The translations under genes were made by a program, and so were the position numbers. DNA of 64,000 nt from assembly GCA_036488085.1 (NCBI GenBank), contig DASXHZ010000065.1, positions 124,001 to 188,000 on the forward strand, in the 5' to 3' direction. Below the pieces are notes generated by a model that worked only from the letters and a program-made list of their open reading frames with translations, searched no databases and was not told the DNA's origin. Origin of the DNA: DASXHZ01 sp036488085 (lineage in GTDB: Bacteria > Acidobacteriota > Thermoanaerobaculia > Gp7-AA8). Below, piece after piece: positions 17,701 through 24,900 of this stretch (position 1 is the stretch's first letter; each line of letters starts with the position of its first letter).

Positions 17701-17892
17701 GAGATAGACGATTCGGCTGCGCTGGCGCTGATGAGCGATTTCTACCGGCACTTCATTAGCGGTGACTCAGCCGCTGACGCGCTACGACACGCTCAGTTGC
17801 ACCTCCTGCATGGCAACTACCCGGATCCGCGCGAATGGGCCGCTTTCACGCTCAACGGTGATCCGCAGGGCCGTTGGCCCTCCGCCCCATAA
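14725..17892 (+). CDS. Exported TPR-CHAT protease
   Basis: A 1055-aa protein with a signal peptide (SVLILILLVVIANARAG). TPR-like helical repeats fill about residues 40-690 (for example EMLNGRIDDALAWNDRALEL, ISYLDRAIDALEAA). A CHAT domain (caspase HetF associated with TPRs) follows at about 770-1050. The catalytic pair is His912 (IATHGFY) and Cys959 (SACETALG). The LIIVPHGALHYLSFAAF strand and the GVISTLWEIDD loop are typical. CHAT domains are caspase-clan proteases, and some act in bacterial immunity such as TPR-CHAT with gasdermin or Craspase. No gasdermin gene is seen here. The start could also be the ATG at 14731; the ribosome site is weak. Confidence 0.92.
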   Translation: MKMVRRSVLILILLVVIANARAGEPPLADNRLERIMVLWPSHDYAALRVQIDEALRVYREARDPKSEAVAYLFLSLVDMAGGDVQQTRVHMGEATTRLEAARDYVGAWLAYWMLAEHERLIGAQSDQTLAFYEQSLKMLDKAKSSSAPFSIDALMVVGPVVGLPPAEYEPAAAKPEVDEPRILQLLTVFTRDGYGAEFLRIGELEKADDQLRRAKEGAAVFGGRIDPPIDRHIGNLRRRQWRLEEARESYKKALEGLKVLRPVGTITAARLRVDVFGDLAELEMLNGRIDDALAWNDRALELVRAANSEETEILFLQSRAEMLAHAGRFALAESIFAQALALAEKKEYFYLQVSLYLSRAVMNRERGRYGAAAADTEKSLEALSRSNEPLREPAIWANLAMSYILLGADQTANLALQKARQVAEKNDRCLDLAVIDLIEALRKFVNGESSNADFVKAVEQWTNTPDVLSVPGSEVIAQLIPTLLDPARGDPHSPLRKEALSPGMAELLQAGALFSEGRQPAKARGLAVKGLDLTRNLKYRAGALAIIGGTWLAEGDDDKAISYLDRAIDALEAATEDARVDPVLSNSADSAGWSSRVYELLIPLLVKHNRYEEAFVVAERARARVFLQMLGNHRVTPHGVENTLAAQEAETLLLQILHWEQQARLASTRQLDDDLREARRRYEAVMTRVKASNTEYAAITSVRPLQVDAIRAELPSNTTLISYFATENDVHAWVIDRTMLQYVHLPFDRTDLARTKCAAMRFRTGGRGVRPLDLSCQAATAEELYGKLLAPLRPHIRNPRLIIVPHGALHYLSFAAFRDPRTSRYLIDDYTITYAPSASAIPFMRDKETPMKGKALVIGAPAGVSPELPGALREALFVGAMLHSVPKVGAAAKESLLYHLNGGVDLIHIATHGFYDADSPLFSGLALAEGDGNDGKLEVHEILSDVDLTGVNLVVLSACETALGRDGAGDEIVGLTRALLYAGTPGVISTLWEIDDSAALALMSDFYRHFISGDSAADALRHAQLHLLHGNYPDPREWAAFTLNGDPQGRWPSAP

Positions 17893-18059
17893 TGAGCATT
17901 TCCATTACCAACCGCTTCCAGGCGCGTGTCCCCACGTTACATTCGGCGGCTATTCGCAACCCTTGGTGTAAGCAAGGTCGGCCTATGCCGCGGCCGGCAA
18001 CGTCTCGACCTCGGCGCCGGTAACGGTCACGACGCAGTAGTGCTACCTCAGCGCAAGCC
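17893..18059. other. Short intergenic stretch after the CHAT gene
   Basis: About 170 bp between the CHAT stop and the kinase-propeller fragment. No gene, clear terminator or repeat is visible. A GC-rich segment near 17985-18000 (GGCCTATGCCGCGGCCGG) could fold weakly. Confidence 0.4.
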
Positions 18060-18556
18060 GCTCACCGCGAACAACGACGTCAGGAGCAGCTTGTACCCGA
18101 AGACGTAACTGTCGCTGTCGCTCGCGTAGAGGATCGGCGGTCCACCTCTTCACCGTCGATATGCCCGACGATGTAGCGCCGCGGGTTCTGGTGCGTGACG
18201 AGCAGCGTCCCGTCGGGTGCGATGTCGTGGAGGAACACGCCTCCCAGCGTGTTGAAGACCTCGCGCGACTCCCGGTCGCGCGACACGGCGTAGATCGAGA
18301 CGCTGCGACCCTCCTGGCCGTGCTTCGGCACGCCGCTGTACCAGATCTCGCCGGTCAAGGGGTTCCACGCCAGTCCCCAGGCGATGTAGAGATCGTCGGT
18401 GAGCGGTTCGGCGTGGCCATGGAGGTCCGTGCCGAAATTGTCACCGGCGAAGGGGTGCTCGATGAATGCGATCTCGCGGCCGTCCGGCGAGATCCGTATG
18501 TCGCTGATCCACGACGGCGATTCGTACACGCGGTGTCCGACCGGATACTCGATCTG
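18060..18556 (-). pseudogene. Fragment of the Ser/Thr kinase propeller gene with an internal deletion
   Basis: Read leftward, the translation IEYPVGHRVYESPSWISD through GTLLVTHQNPRRYIVGHIDG matches the TolB-like propeller of the intact kinase gene at 29642-32116. DNA identity in compared stretches is around 90%. After GEEVDR the sequence jumps to the last codons of the intact gene (SDSYVFGYKLLLTSL), now out of frame, so roughly 700 bp are deleted. Four codons are also lost within GTVRVVDLHG. The kinase domain is absent. It is a decayed duplicate. Confidence 0.9.
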
Positions 18557-18608
18557 CGGAAGTTGCGGGACGCGCTGAGGAAGTAATACATCGCCTGCGC
18601 CTCGCCGG

Positions 18609-18642
18609 AAAAAGGCCGGACGCGCTCATCGCGCGCCCGGCC
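18609..18642 (-). terminator. Rho-independent terminator of the 190-aa gene
   Basis: Read on the minus strand, GGCCGGGCGCG, a 7-nt loop and CGCGTCCGGCC form an 11-bp stem whose only imperfect pair is a G-U wobble. TTTTT follows directly. On the plus strand the same position would be an A-C mismatch, which confirms the direction. It lies 20 bp after the stop of the gene at 18663-19235. Confidence 0.85.
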
Positions 18643-18662
18643 GCGTTTCCTAAACGCTCGCT

Positions 18663-19235
18663 TTACGCTTTGACCTCCGGCGTATCGAGAAGATGCTGCT
18701 GCGGTGCGGGCTGCGGTGTCGGCGCCGGTGCCGGAGCCTGAGGCGTCGTCTGCTGCGGCTTCTTACGATTCGCCGCCTTCTTCAGACGCTTGACCTCCTG
18801 CACGTGGGGCACGAGAAGAACGTTTGCCGGGTCCTTGGCCAGTTGTGTTCCGATCCCGTATGCCTGCTCCGCGATGACGGCAAGACGGTACCGGCGGCCG
18901 AGGTTCGCGCCGGAGACGCCGTTCCACAGCGCTTTCAGCTCGTTCTCCACCGTGGCCCAGCGGTTCATCTCATCCTGCAGAGCGTTGACGTCGCCGGGCG
19001 GCTGCTTGATCGCCGACGAGACGTCATCCGAGGCGCCGATCACGCTGATCGACGCCTGTAGAACGTCCGGCGGTATCTGGGCACGCTTGCGCATGGTCGT
19101 CCGCTGCTGCGGGGTGAGCGGGGTGATCTCCGGCAACTGATCGCGGATCGTTCGCAACTGAGCGATGGCGGCTTCCGGGGTCAGTTTTGGCGTGCCGGCG
19201 GGGGTGTTGAGGTTTCCCTGGACATTGATAGACAT
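18663..19235 (-). CDS. Hypothetical protein with Pro/Gln-rich tail
   Basis: A 190-aa protein starting at 19235, with GAAGGGAGAGCATCGC before the ATG. It has no signal peptide. The first 140 residues are helical (AAIAQLRTIRDQLPEITPLT; PPDVLQASISVIGASDDVS; RRYRLAVIAEQAYGIGTQL). A basic segment (VKRLKKAANRKK) and a Pro/Ala/Gln-rich tail (APAPAPTPQPAPQQ) follow. I do not recognise the family. It is monocistronic, with its own strong terminator, and is bounded by a pseudogene and a minisatellite. Confidence 0.75.
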   Translation of the reverse strand: MSINVQGNLNTPAGTPKLTPEAAIAQLRTIRDQLPEITPLTPQQRTTMRKRAQIPPDVLQASISVIGASDDVSSAIKQPPGDVNALQDEMNRWATVENELKALWNGVSGANLGRRYRLAVIAEQAYGIGTQLAKDPANVLLVPHVQEVKRLKKAANRKKPQQTTPQAPAPAPTPQPAPQQHLLDTPEVKA

Positions 19236-19559
19236 TGCGATGCTCTCCCTTCATTTGTCTGTCCGGTGAGAGCGCCAAGACCCTTCTAGACGAGCGAGGC
19301 GATCACCGGCTGGAATCCCCGGCCACACGCCGGTTCATCCGGATTGATGATTTCCCCGGAGTGCGCGCGCACCCCGAGTGTCCTCGGCAGGAGGAGCATC
19401 GCTCGACTCCCGCAGGGATACGATCATTTGGCATTCCAACCGATCGATCGTACCCGTTCGCCGGCGAATTCGTTCTCACGTTGAGGATCCGACTTCGCAG
19501 TTTGGAATTCTACCAAGGTCAGCGCTAACGTGTCAAGCAGAATTTTTCGTCCGAGCTAC
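19236..19559. other. Intergenic region with the promoter of the 190-aa gene
   Basis: About 320 bp with no supported gene. It must hold the leftward promoter of the 190-aa gene, but no clear promoter motif is seen. The minisatellite begins directly after it. Confidence 0.4.
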
Positions 19560-19975
19560 GGACACCGCGCCCGAGGTCCGGACGGCACGTCGTAGGTTCG
19601 GACGGGGCGCCGGAAGTTCGGACCGGACGCCGGAAGTTCGGACGGGGCGCGGGAAGTTCGGACGGGGCGTCCGGAAGTTCGGACAGGTCGCCGGAAGTTT
19701 GGACGGCCTGTCCGCACCTCGGGCGCGGATGTCCGAGGTGCGGACACGCCCGGCGGAACTTCCGGACGCCGTGTCCGAAGTGCCGGACGCGGTGTCGGGA
19801 ACTCCGGACGTGCCGTCCGGAACCTCGGACGCGATGTCCGATGTCCCGCCACGCCCGGCGGAAGTTCCGGACGCTCTGTCCGAACTGCCGAACACGATGT
19901 CGGGAGCTCCGGACAGGGCGTCCGGAGTCTCGGACGGCGCGTCCGGACCTCCGCCGGGCTCGCCCGCACTCCGGA
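19560..19975. repeat. Degenerate 20/21-bp minisatellite
   Basis: From 19765 there are ten consecutive units of exactly 21 bp with the form GACGCNNTGTCCGAANTNCCG. Units begin at 19765, 19786, 19807, 19828, 19849, 19870, 19891, 19912, 19933 and 19954. The first part (19590-19710) has a related unit CGGAAGTTCGGACGGGGCG at spacings of 20, 20, 20, 21 and 20 bp. Because the spacing is not always a multiple of three, it is a DNA-level repeat and not a conserved protein repeat. Units contain TCCGGA-type palindromes and can pair with each other. It starts 34 bp beyond the stop of the isochorismatase-fold gene. Confidence 0.85.
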
Positions 19976-20008
19976 CACGCCGTCCGCGTTTTTGGACGGG
20001 TCGTCGGC

Positions 20009-20572
20009 CTACGCACTCGGTCGTCCGACTTCAGCTATCACTTCGTCTGTCGAGCGCACTTGCTTCCGGCCAATGAAGCGCGGGATCAGCAAGAGCGCTG
20101 CATCATGAATCGCGGCCCCAGCGTGACTCGCGCACGCGTCGGCGACGACTACGGGTTCGATGTTGCGCTCGAAGGCATCCACGGCGGTCTTGAGCACGCA
20201 CCCGTCAGTTGCGACGCCGCACACGACAATGCGTTTGACGAGGGCGTTCTCAAGAATCTTCCCGACTTCGGGAACGAACGCACTGTACCCGTGCTTGTCG
20301 ACAATCTGCTCAGCGAACGGCTCCAGCTGCTCGATGATATCGATCTCAGGGCTCGCCATGAATCGCGACCAACCGATCCACCGCACGTAGGGGCTATCGG
20401 GTTGATTGAGAAACCGTGTGAAGACAACCGTGGACCAGGCGCCGAGCTCGAGGAGCCGTCGTATGTTCGGCACGATGTGCTCGGAGTTGTGATTCACAAA
20501 CCCGTTCTGCATATCGACGACGAGAAGGGCCGTCGCGTTGTCGGGTGTCGAGGACTTTGCTAATTTAATCAT
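20009..20572 (-). CDS. Isochorismatase-fold cysteine hydrolase, second gene of SIR2 operon
   Basis: A 187-aa protein, a normal length for the isochorismatase superfamily. The catalytic triad is visible: Asp20 (LLVVDMQNGF), Lys93 (VDKHGYSAF) and Cys125 (CGVATDGCVLKTA). The DxH metal site that marks nicotinamidase/pyrazinamidase is not present around residues 50-75, so a simple PncA role is not supported. Its start codon lies 8 bp inside the end of the SIR2-like gene, so the two are translationally coupled. The superfamily includes amidases and ester hydrolases. A role in handling a product of the SIR2 protein (nicotinamide or an ADP-ribose derivative) is a hypothesis only. Confidence 0.9.
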   Translation of the reverse strand: MIKLAKSSTPDNATALLVVDMQNGFVNHNSEHIVPNIRRLLELGAWSTVVFTRFLNQPDSPYVRWIGWSRFMASPEIDIIEQLEPFAEQIVDKHGYSAFVPEVGKILENALVKRIVVCGVATDGCVLKTAVDAFERNIEPVVVADACASHAGAAIHDAALLLIPRFIGRKQVRSTDEVIAEVGRPSA

Positions 20573-22193
20573 GTGCCATCCGCCATTGGTTCTCGATTCT
20601 GCTTGTTTTTATGATCGCCTCACGCGCCAGAGTCAACGGCGTTGCGTCGCGTGATCCTGTGGCGAGGGTACGGTTCAAAATTGGGTGCACGTGCTGCTCC
20701 ACGAAGCCGGCGATTGTGGGATCAATCGCGCGGGCGTGAAGGAGAAGTTCGAGGAGCCACCAAAGCGCTTGCAACTCTGCCTCGAAGTCTAGGATTGCAG
20801 TAGCTAGGGCGTCCTGTGAGGTCAGGAATGCCACGCCCGACCATGCCGCGCATCCGCGCAGCCGATCGACGTACTTGAATTCCTCAAGATCGGCTTCGAT
20901 ACCCGTCTGGAGGTACTTGCGCTCGGCCTCAGCGCTGGCGTCCCCGGCCGCCACGTCATCAGGTCCGCGGTATGCGTCGACGAGGATGGAGGGGCATGAG
21001 AGCAGTTGGAGCATCGCCGCGAGCTTCGGATGCGCGGCCGGCTCCGACAACCGTACGACGCTCAGAGCGTATTCTTTTGCCGGTAGCGGCGTCCGGAGCA
21101 CGTCAGGGAGATTCCACTCTGCCTTCGCCCGAACTTCATTCATCGCAGCTGTGATCGATGGGACGCCTGGGCCGTCGAGGATCTGCTTGTACAAGTCGCG
21201 CCGCTGTTGAGCGAACTCGCTGATCGATGGGTAGAGGACGTCTGACCTCCGCCACGCGCACGCGACGCCGAAGTCGAACCAATCGACCGCCGTGTCGTCT
21301 ACGAAGGTGCATCGTCGGCCGTGTTCCAGAGCGGTCCCGGCACTCGGTGGTGGGGGACACCCGACAATGAACGGGTGGAAGCAAGTCCACTGTAAGCGAA
21401 TCGGGGATGGCTCGTCCGGCCCGAGGAGGCTCGCGTGCAAAGCACCTACAAAGGAATCGAATGTCCCGTCGTCACCCGTGATTTGATTCTCATGGCTCCC
21501 GCGAGATCGAAGCGTTACGGCGAAGGTTCCCGTCGCCGGCGTGGGATTCACGTACCAGATAGACGAGCCCTTTGAGTCGATGACCCGCTGGAGATTAGCG
21601 TCCGCGAATCGACTTCCCAGAATGATGACATCATCAGACGCGAAGGTCTGCCGTAACTGCTCTTCAACCTCTTTCGTGTACTGCAACGTCTCGGTGTCCG
21701 TCAGCGCGAACTCGTGTTCCTTAAGGTCGCCATGGAGCTTCACGATTTTGATCCGCGGCGACTTGCGACGAAGCCGCGTCGCTAGGTCCTTCAGCGGGCG
21801 TTCAGCCGTGTGCACATGTACCACGTACTGCTCGGGCGACACACCGACGGCGTTCAACGCCACTTCGAGGAGATTGTCGAAGTTGGTAGTCAGAATGGTC
21901 GAGAAGAACCCCTCGCGGATGAGCTTCGCGAGTTGCAGAGCCGCAGGCGACGGGTGGAGGCCTTCAATGTGGGGTCGAAGGATGGTGTAGCGCTCTTCAC
22001 TGCTACGGCCTTCCATGCGACGTGAGAACTCTTCGTACGTCGTGCACCCGACCGCCCTGATGATGGGGTCGAACAGCGATGCACCGGACGACTGTGACGC
22101 ACCGGCGCCCACGAAGAGTAGGTACGGCCTCGTGTGAGCCGCCTCGCGGCGATCGCGGATCAAGCTGATCAGCATCGTCAATTGGTTCGACAT
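20565..22193 (-). CDS. SIR2-domain protein, likely NAD-consuming defence-type effector
   Basis: A 542-aa protein. The start at 22193 is chosen for the AAGGAGAG just upstream, over an in-frame start at 22232. The SIR2 domain (about 20-220) shows FVGAGASQSSG (29-33 core), TTNFDNLLE with Asn104 and Asp106, and KLHGDL with His154, then ILGSRFADANLQ. These are the residues used for NAD cleavage in SIR2 effectors such as those of Thoeris, DSR and SIR2-APAZ systems. Residues 220-542 are not recognised and could be the sensor. No zinc-binding cysteine knot of deacylase sirtuins is seen. The overlap with a hydrolase gene and the nearby HEPN gene support an immunity role. Confidence 0.88.
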   Translation of the reverse strand: MSNQLTMLISLIRDRREAAHTRPYLLFVGAGASQSSGASLFDPIIRAVGCTTYEEFSRRMEGRSSEERYTILRPHIEGLHPSPAALQLAKLIREGFFSTILTTNFDNLLEVALNAVGVSPEQYVVHVHTAERPLKDLATRLRRKSPRIKIVKLHGDLKEHEFALTDTETLQYTKEVEEQLRQTFASDDVIILGSRFADANLQRVIDSKGSSIWYVNPTPATGTFAVTLRSRGSHENQITGDDGTFDSFVGALHASLLGPDEPSPIRLQWTCFHPFIVGCPPPPSAGTALEHGRRCTFVDDTAVDWFDFGVACAWRRSDVLYPSISEFAQQRRDLYKQILDGPGVPSITAAMNEVRAKAEWNLPDVLRTPLPAKEYALSVVRLSEPAAHPKLAAMLQLLSCPSILVDAYRGPDDVAAGDASAEAERKYLQTGIEADLEEFKYVDRLRGCAAWSGVAFLTSQDALATAILDFEAELQALWWLLELLLHARAIDPTIAGFVEQHVHPILNRTLATGSRDATPLTLAREAIIKTSRIENQWRMAHD

Positions 22194-22385
22194 CGCTGCC
22201 TCTCTCCTTACGAACGGAGTGCGCGAACTCATCGATTCCCTACCTCGCCGAATGCGAGTCGAACTAAGTCGGGCGGTGAACAGCGCGTCGCGTTATGCCG
22301 AAATCAAACACGAGGCGAACTGCCGGGATCTCCTGCTCTTTAGACCGCGGCCAACTCACCTGGACTTAGGCAAGAGGGAGATTCG

Positions 22386-22583
22386 ATGCGGTACATGCCT
22401 ACCCGTTCGACCGCGAAGCGCCTGATAGCCGATGATGGGAGCACTGGATGGGCAACAACCAGGCTCACTGACGGGGGGACAACGGACCGCAGTGATCGAT
22501 TTTTCGTCCCCAAAGAAGTCGCTGAAGAATGTCTAACCAAACTGCTCAAGCCGGTCGACTGGCAAGATCGGGCTTCGATGTGA
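22386..22583 (+). CDS. Possible small protein divergent from the SIR2 gene
   Basis: A 65-aa frame with AAGAGGGAG 6 bp before its ATG. The composition is plausible (FFVPKEVAEECLTKLL could be a helix) but no family is recognised. It lies about 190 bp from the SIR2 start in the opposite direction. It may be a chance frame. Confidence 0.3.
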   Translation: MRYMPTRSTAKRLIADDGSTGWATTRLTDGGTTDRSDRFFVPKEVAEECLTKLLKPVDWQDRASM

Positions 22584-23071
22584 GATACGTCGTGTGACAT
22601 GTTGTGGGCTGAATGCCTAAGCGTAGCAACGATTTTCAGAGGCCGATCAAGCGGATTTGCGACCACCTCGTGCCGCGTGGGGCCTCGGTATCACTCTCGT
22701 TGGGTCAGTGGAGGTGCAACGTACGCCACTGCGAACGAGCCGTTACCTTTTCGACGGTGCGGCAGTGACGCACTCGCCTACGGTTGCCGACATGGGCCGA
22801 ACCGAGATCACCACTGTCCAGCGAATCGGCAGACCGCTGCGCGTGAACATCACCGCTCGGTCGGCGAGCAAACCCCACGGTGAATAGCGGACGGGATGAC
22901 CGAGTGCGGCTACAGTCCTCACTTCCGGTTGCGGCACGTCGCGTTAATGTCGACAAGTGGTGCGCGTATGTGGCGAAAGCATCCAAGTGTAGGTGACGCT
23001 GAACTGCCTCTACACAGCGTAGGCCCAACCGGGCACAGGTCGTCGTTGATGCGCGTTGCGTCGGAAGGGGG
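22584..23071. other. Stretch without a supported gene
   Basis: Nearly 490 bp between the small frame and the HEPN-like gene. Several frames are open but their translations look random, with mixed charge, no hydrophobic pattern and no ribosome site. I see no repeat or hairpin of note. Confidence 0.4.
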
Positions 23072-23636
23072 TCAGCGAGACGCCGCTTTTCTGAGCAGGT
23101 GCTTCACCTGGTCGACATCGGTCCACTCTTCCTCGACGAGGTAACGCAGCGGCGGCAGGTCATGCGATAGCTCAAAAGCGTTCATCCAGCGCGGCAGCGA
23201 CGTTTGGGTTTCGAGCATGCCAACCCAGGTGAAGAGCTGGGGTTGCTCTTCCTCCGGCTGAACACTCAACGGAAGGTCGAGATGTCCCACTTGCCTATTT
23301 CGGAACTCCAGCAACTTCGCGGCTCCTATCCGTACTTCGTCGAGATTACGCGCTGCTTCGGGATCATGAGTGGCCACTGTTAGTACGGCCAAACTGCGGT
23401 TGTCTTTCTTTCCGGTCCTCGCAGGGTCAAGTAATCGCGACAAGAAGATGAGTGAATACTGGAATAGCCCCCGGTGCACGACTCCAAAGTAGTCCGGCGC
23501 TGTGCGATTCAGAGTGCTGGCGCAAAAAAAGGTCGCTCGTCATGTCGAGGACGTACCGCCACGCGCGGCAGAGTTCAAGCAATTCGTGGGAGAGTTCCTT
23601 GTACATCGAGGCGACTGGCCCTGTGAGGTCTGCCAT
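23072..23636 (-). CDS. HEPN/AbiU2-like protein gene with one frameshift in a T7 run
   Basis: Two overlapping frames form one protein if the seven-A run at 23524-23530 (seven Ts on the coding strand) loses one base. The result is 187 aa starting MADLTGPVASMYKEL. The restored middle APDYFGVVHRGLFQY then LSRLLDPARTGKKDNRSL is the hallmark of the HEPN_AbiU2 family. The HEPN catalytic-type motif is near FRNRQVGHLDL (Arg, then His five residues later). HEPN proteins are RNases or their partners in abortive infection and toxin systems. The defect could be a sequencing error, a real null mutation or slippage on the T-run. It is the same strand as, and upstream of, the SIR2 operon. Confidence 0.7.
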
Positions 23637-23664
23637 TCCCTGATCTTACGCGATGGAAATGATG

Positions 23665-23760
23665 GAGCGAGACGACGATCGTGTCGGTCTTCAATTTGAA
23701 TCCCAGCAACTGGCGCGCCTCTTCGATCAATGGCTCCGATATGTCGAGCGTCGTCCGCAA
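23665..23760 (-). pseudogene. Remnant of a VapB-type antitoxin
   Basis: About 32 codons from a TTG at 23760 read RTTLDISEPLIEEARQLLGF then KTDTIVVSL. This matches the ribbon-helix-helix start of VapB-family antitoxins (RTTLxIxxxLlxEAxxxxG.k.kt). The frame then loses similarity and runs towards the HEPN-like gene. No VapC PIN-domain toxin follows. It is probably a toxin-antitoxin scar. Confidence 0.55.
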
Positions 23761-23788
23761 TCGACAGTCAAATTGCGCATACACGCCA

Positions 23789-24763
23789 TCACGGCATCGT
23801 TCGGGCGACGCGGAAGCCCATGATGTCGGCGCGGAAGTTGGCCGGGTTGCGTTCGCGGGTGGCGGGGCGCAGGAGCCAGGCGGGAAACATCCATGAGCCG
23901 CCGCGGTCGACGCGAAGGCAGTTGCCTTGGGTGTCCTTCGCCTTGGGGTCGTTCGAGGGGGTGTCGTTCGCACGGCCGTCGGCGGGTATGCCGGTGTAGC
24001 TGTTGTCGTAACAGTCCTCGGTCCACTGCCAGGCGTTGCCGGCCAGGTCGTAAAGGCCGAACGCGTTCGGCGGCTTCGCGCCTACGGGATGGGTGCGGCC
24101 CCCGTCGCAGAACAGACCGGAGACTGTTTTGCAGCCGGAGTTGGCGTTGAACCAGGCGTGGAGCGGAGCGGCAGCGTCGTCGTCGCCCCAGTAGAACTTC
24201 GTCGTCGTGCCGGCGCGCGCGGCGTACTCCCACTCCGCTTCGCTGGGCAGCCGATACGGTCCGTCTGAATGCGCCTTGCGGTTCAGCCAGGCGATGTAGG
24301 CACGCGCATCCTGCCAGCTCACGCAGACGACCGGATCACGGTCGGTCTGCGCGTGGCCAGGATTTTTCCACGTCAACGCCGGGTCCTTCTCCCACTTGAA
24401 GATCGCGCGGCCGTGGCCGCAACCGTCACCGGCCGCGTATCCCGTCTCGCGGACGAAGGTCGCGTACTCGCCGCGAGTGACGTCGTACTTGCCGAGGGCG
24501 AAGGACGGCAACGACACCTGATGTTGCGGAGCTTCGTCGGCGACCGATCCCGCAGTGCCGCCGTGACTCGCGGCCCACAGTTTTTCGTCTGCTGAGGAGC
24601 CCATCGTGAAGGTGCCGCTCGGGAGAACGACCATCTCCGGACAGGCGCGGCAATCGCGGAAGATGGCGCCGGCGGCGCGCGGCGCGGCTTGCGCCCGTGC
24701 GGATGTGTGCATCGGAATCGTGAAACTGCAGCCGAGCAAGAGGATGATACGAAGGTCTTTCAT
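23789..24763 (-). CDS. Exported SUMF1/FGE-sulfatase-fold protein
   Basis: A 324-aa protein with a signal peptide (DLRIILLLGCSFTIPMHTSARA). The C-type-lectin-like SUMF1 fold is clear: MVVLPSGTFTMGS, KYDVTRGEYATFV, DPVVCVSWQDARAYIAWL, YRLPSEAEWEYAARAG, NAFGLYDLAGNAWQWTED, RGGSW and GFRVAR. The pair of C-terminal cysteines that make true formylglycine-generating enzymes active is not seen near ERNPANFRAD, so it is unlikely to activate sulfatases. Proteins of this fold also serve as effector or binding domains. It is monocistronic, divergent from the S9 peptidase gene. Confidence 0.88.
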   Translation of the reverse strand: MKDLRIILLLGCSFTIPMHTSARAQAAPRAAGAIFRDCRACPEMVVLPSGTFTMGSSADEKLWAASHGGTAGSVADEAPQHQVSLPSFALGKYDVTRGEYATFVRETGYAAGDGCGHGRAIFKWEKDPALTWKNPGHAQTDRDPVVCVSWQDARAYIAWLNRKAHSDGPYRLPSEAEWEYAARAGTTTKFYWGDDDAAAPLHAWFNANSGCKTVSGLFCDGGRTHPVGAKPPNAFGLYDLAGNAWQWTEDCYDNSYTGIPADGRANDTPSNDPKAKDTQGNCLRVDRGGSWMFPAWLLRPATRERNPANFRADIMGFRVARTMP

Positions 24764-24900
24764 GCACAGCTCCTACGTCGAGCGTTACTTCTACTACATC
24801 ATCCGTAGGACGGTGCATGAACTTTCAGTGAAGCTCGGCCGGACGACGGTATGGTCAATCGTTTCTACTCGTTACCGGCCGACGGCGAGATAATCGCGCC

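Noticed and set aside
19560..19975. Minisatellite as a CRISPR array or as a repeat protein gene
   Set aside because: Units are contiguous with no unique spacers, and the 20/21-bp changes in spacing break any single reading frame. Open frames on both strands over it are a by-product of stop-poor GC-rich repeats.
20009..20572. Calling the hydrolase a nicotinamidase because it follows a SIR2 gene
   Set aside because: The metal-binding DxH pattern of nicotinamidases is not seen, so only the superfamily is claimed.
23789..24763. Calling the SUMF1-fold protein a true formylglycine-generating enzyme
   Set aside because: The C-terminal active-site cysteine pair is not visible and no sulfatase gene is nearby.
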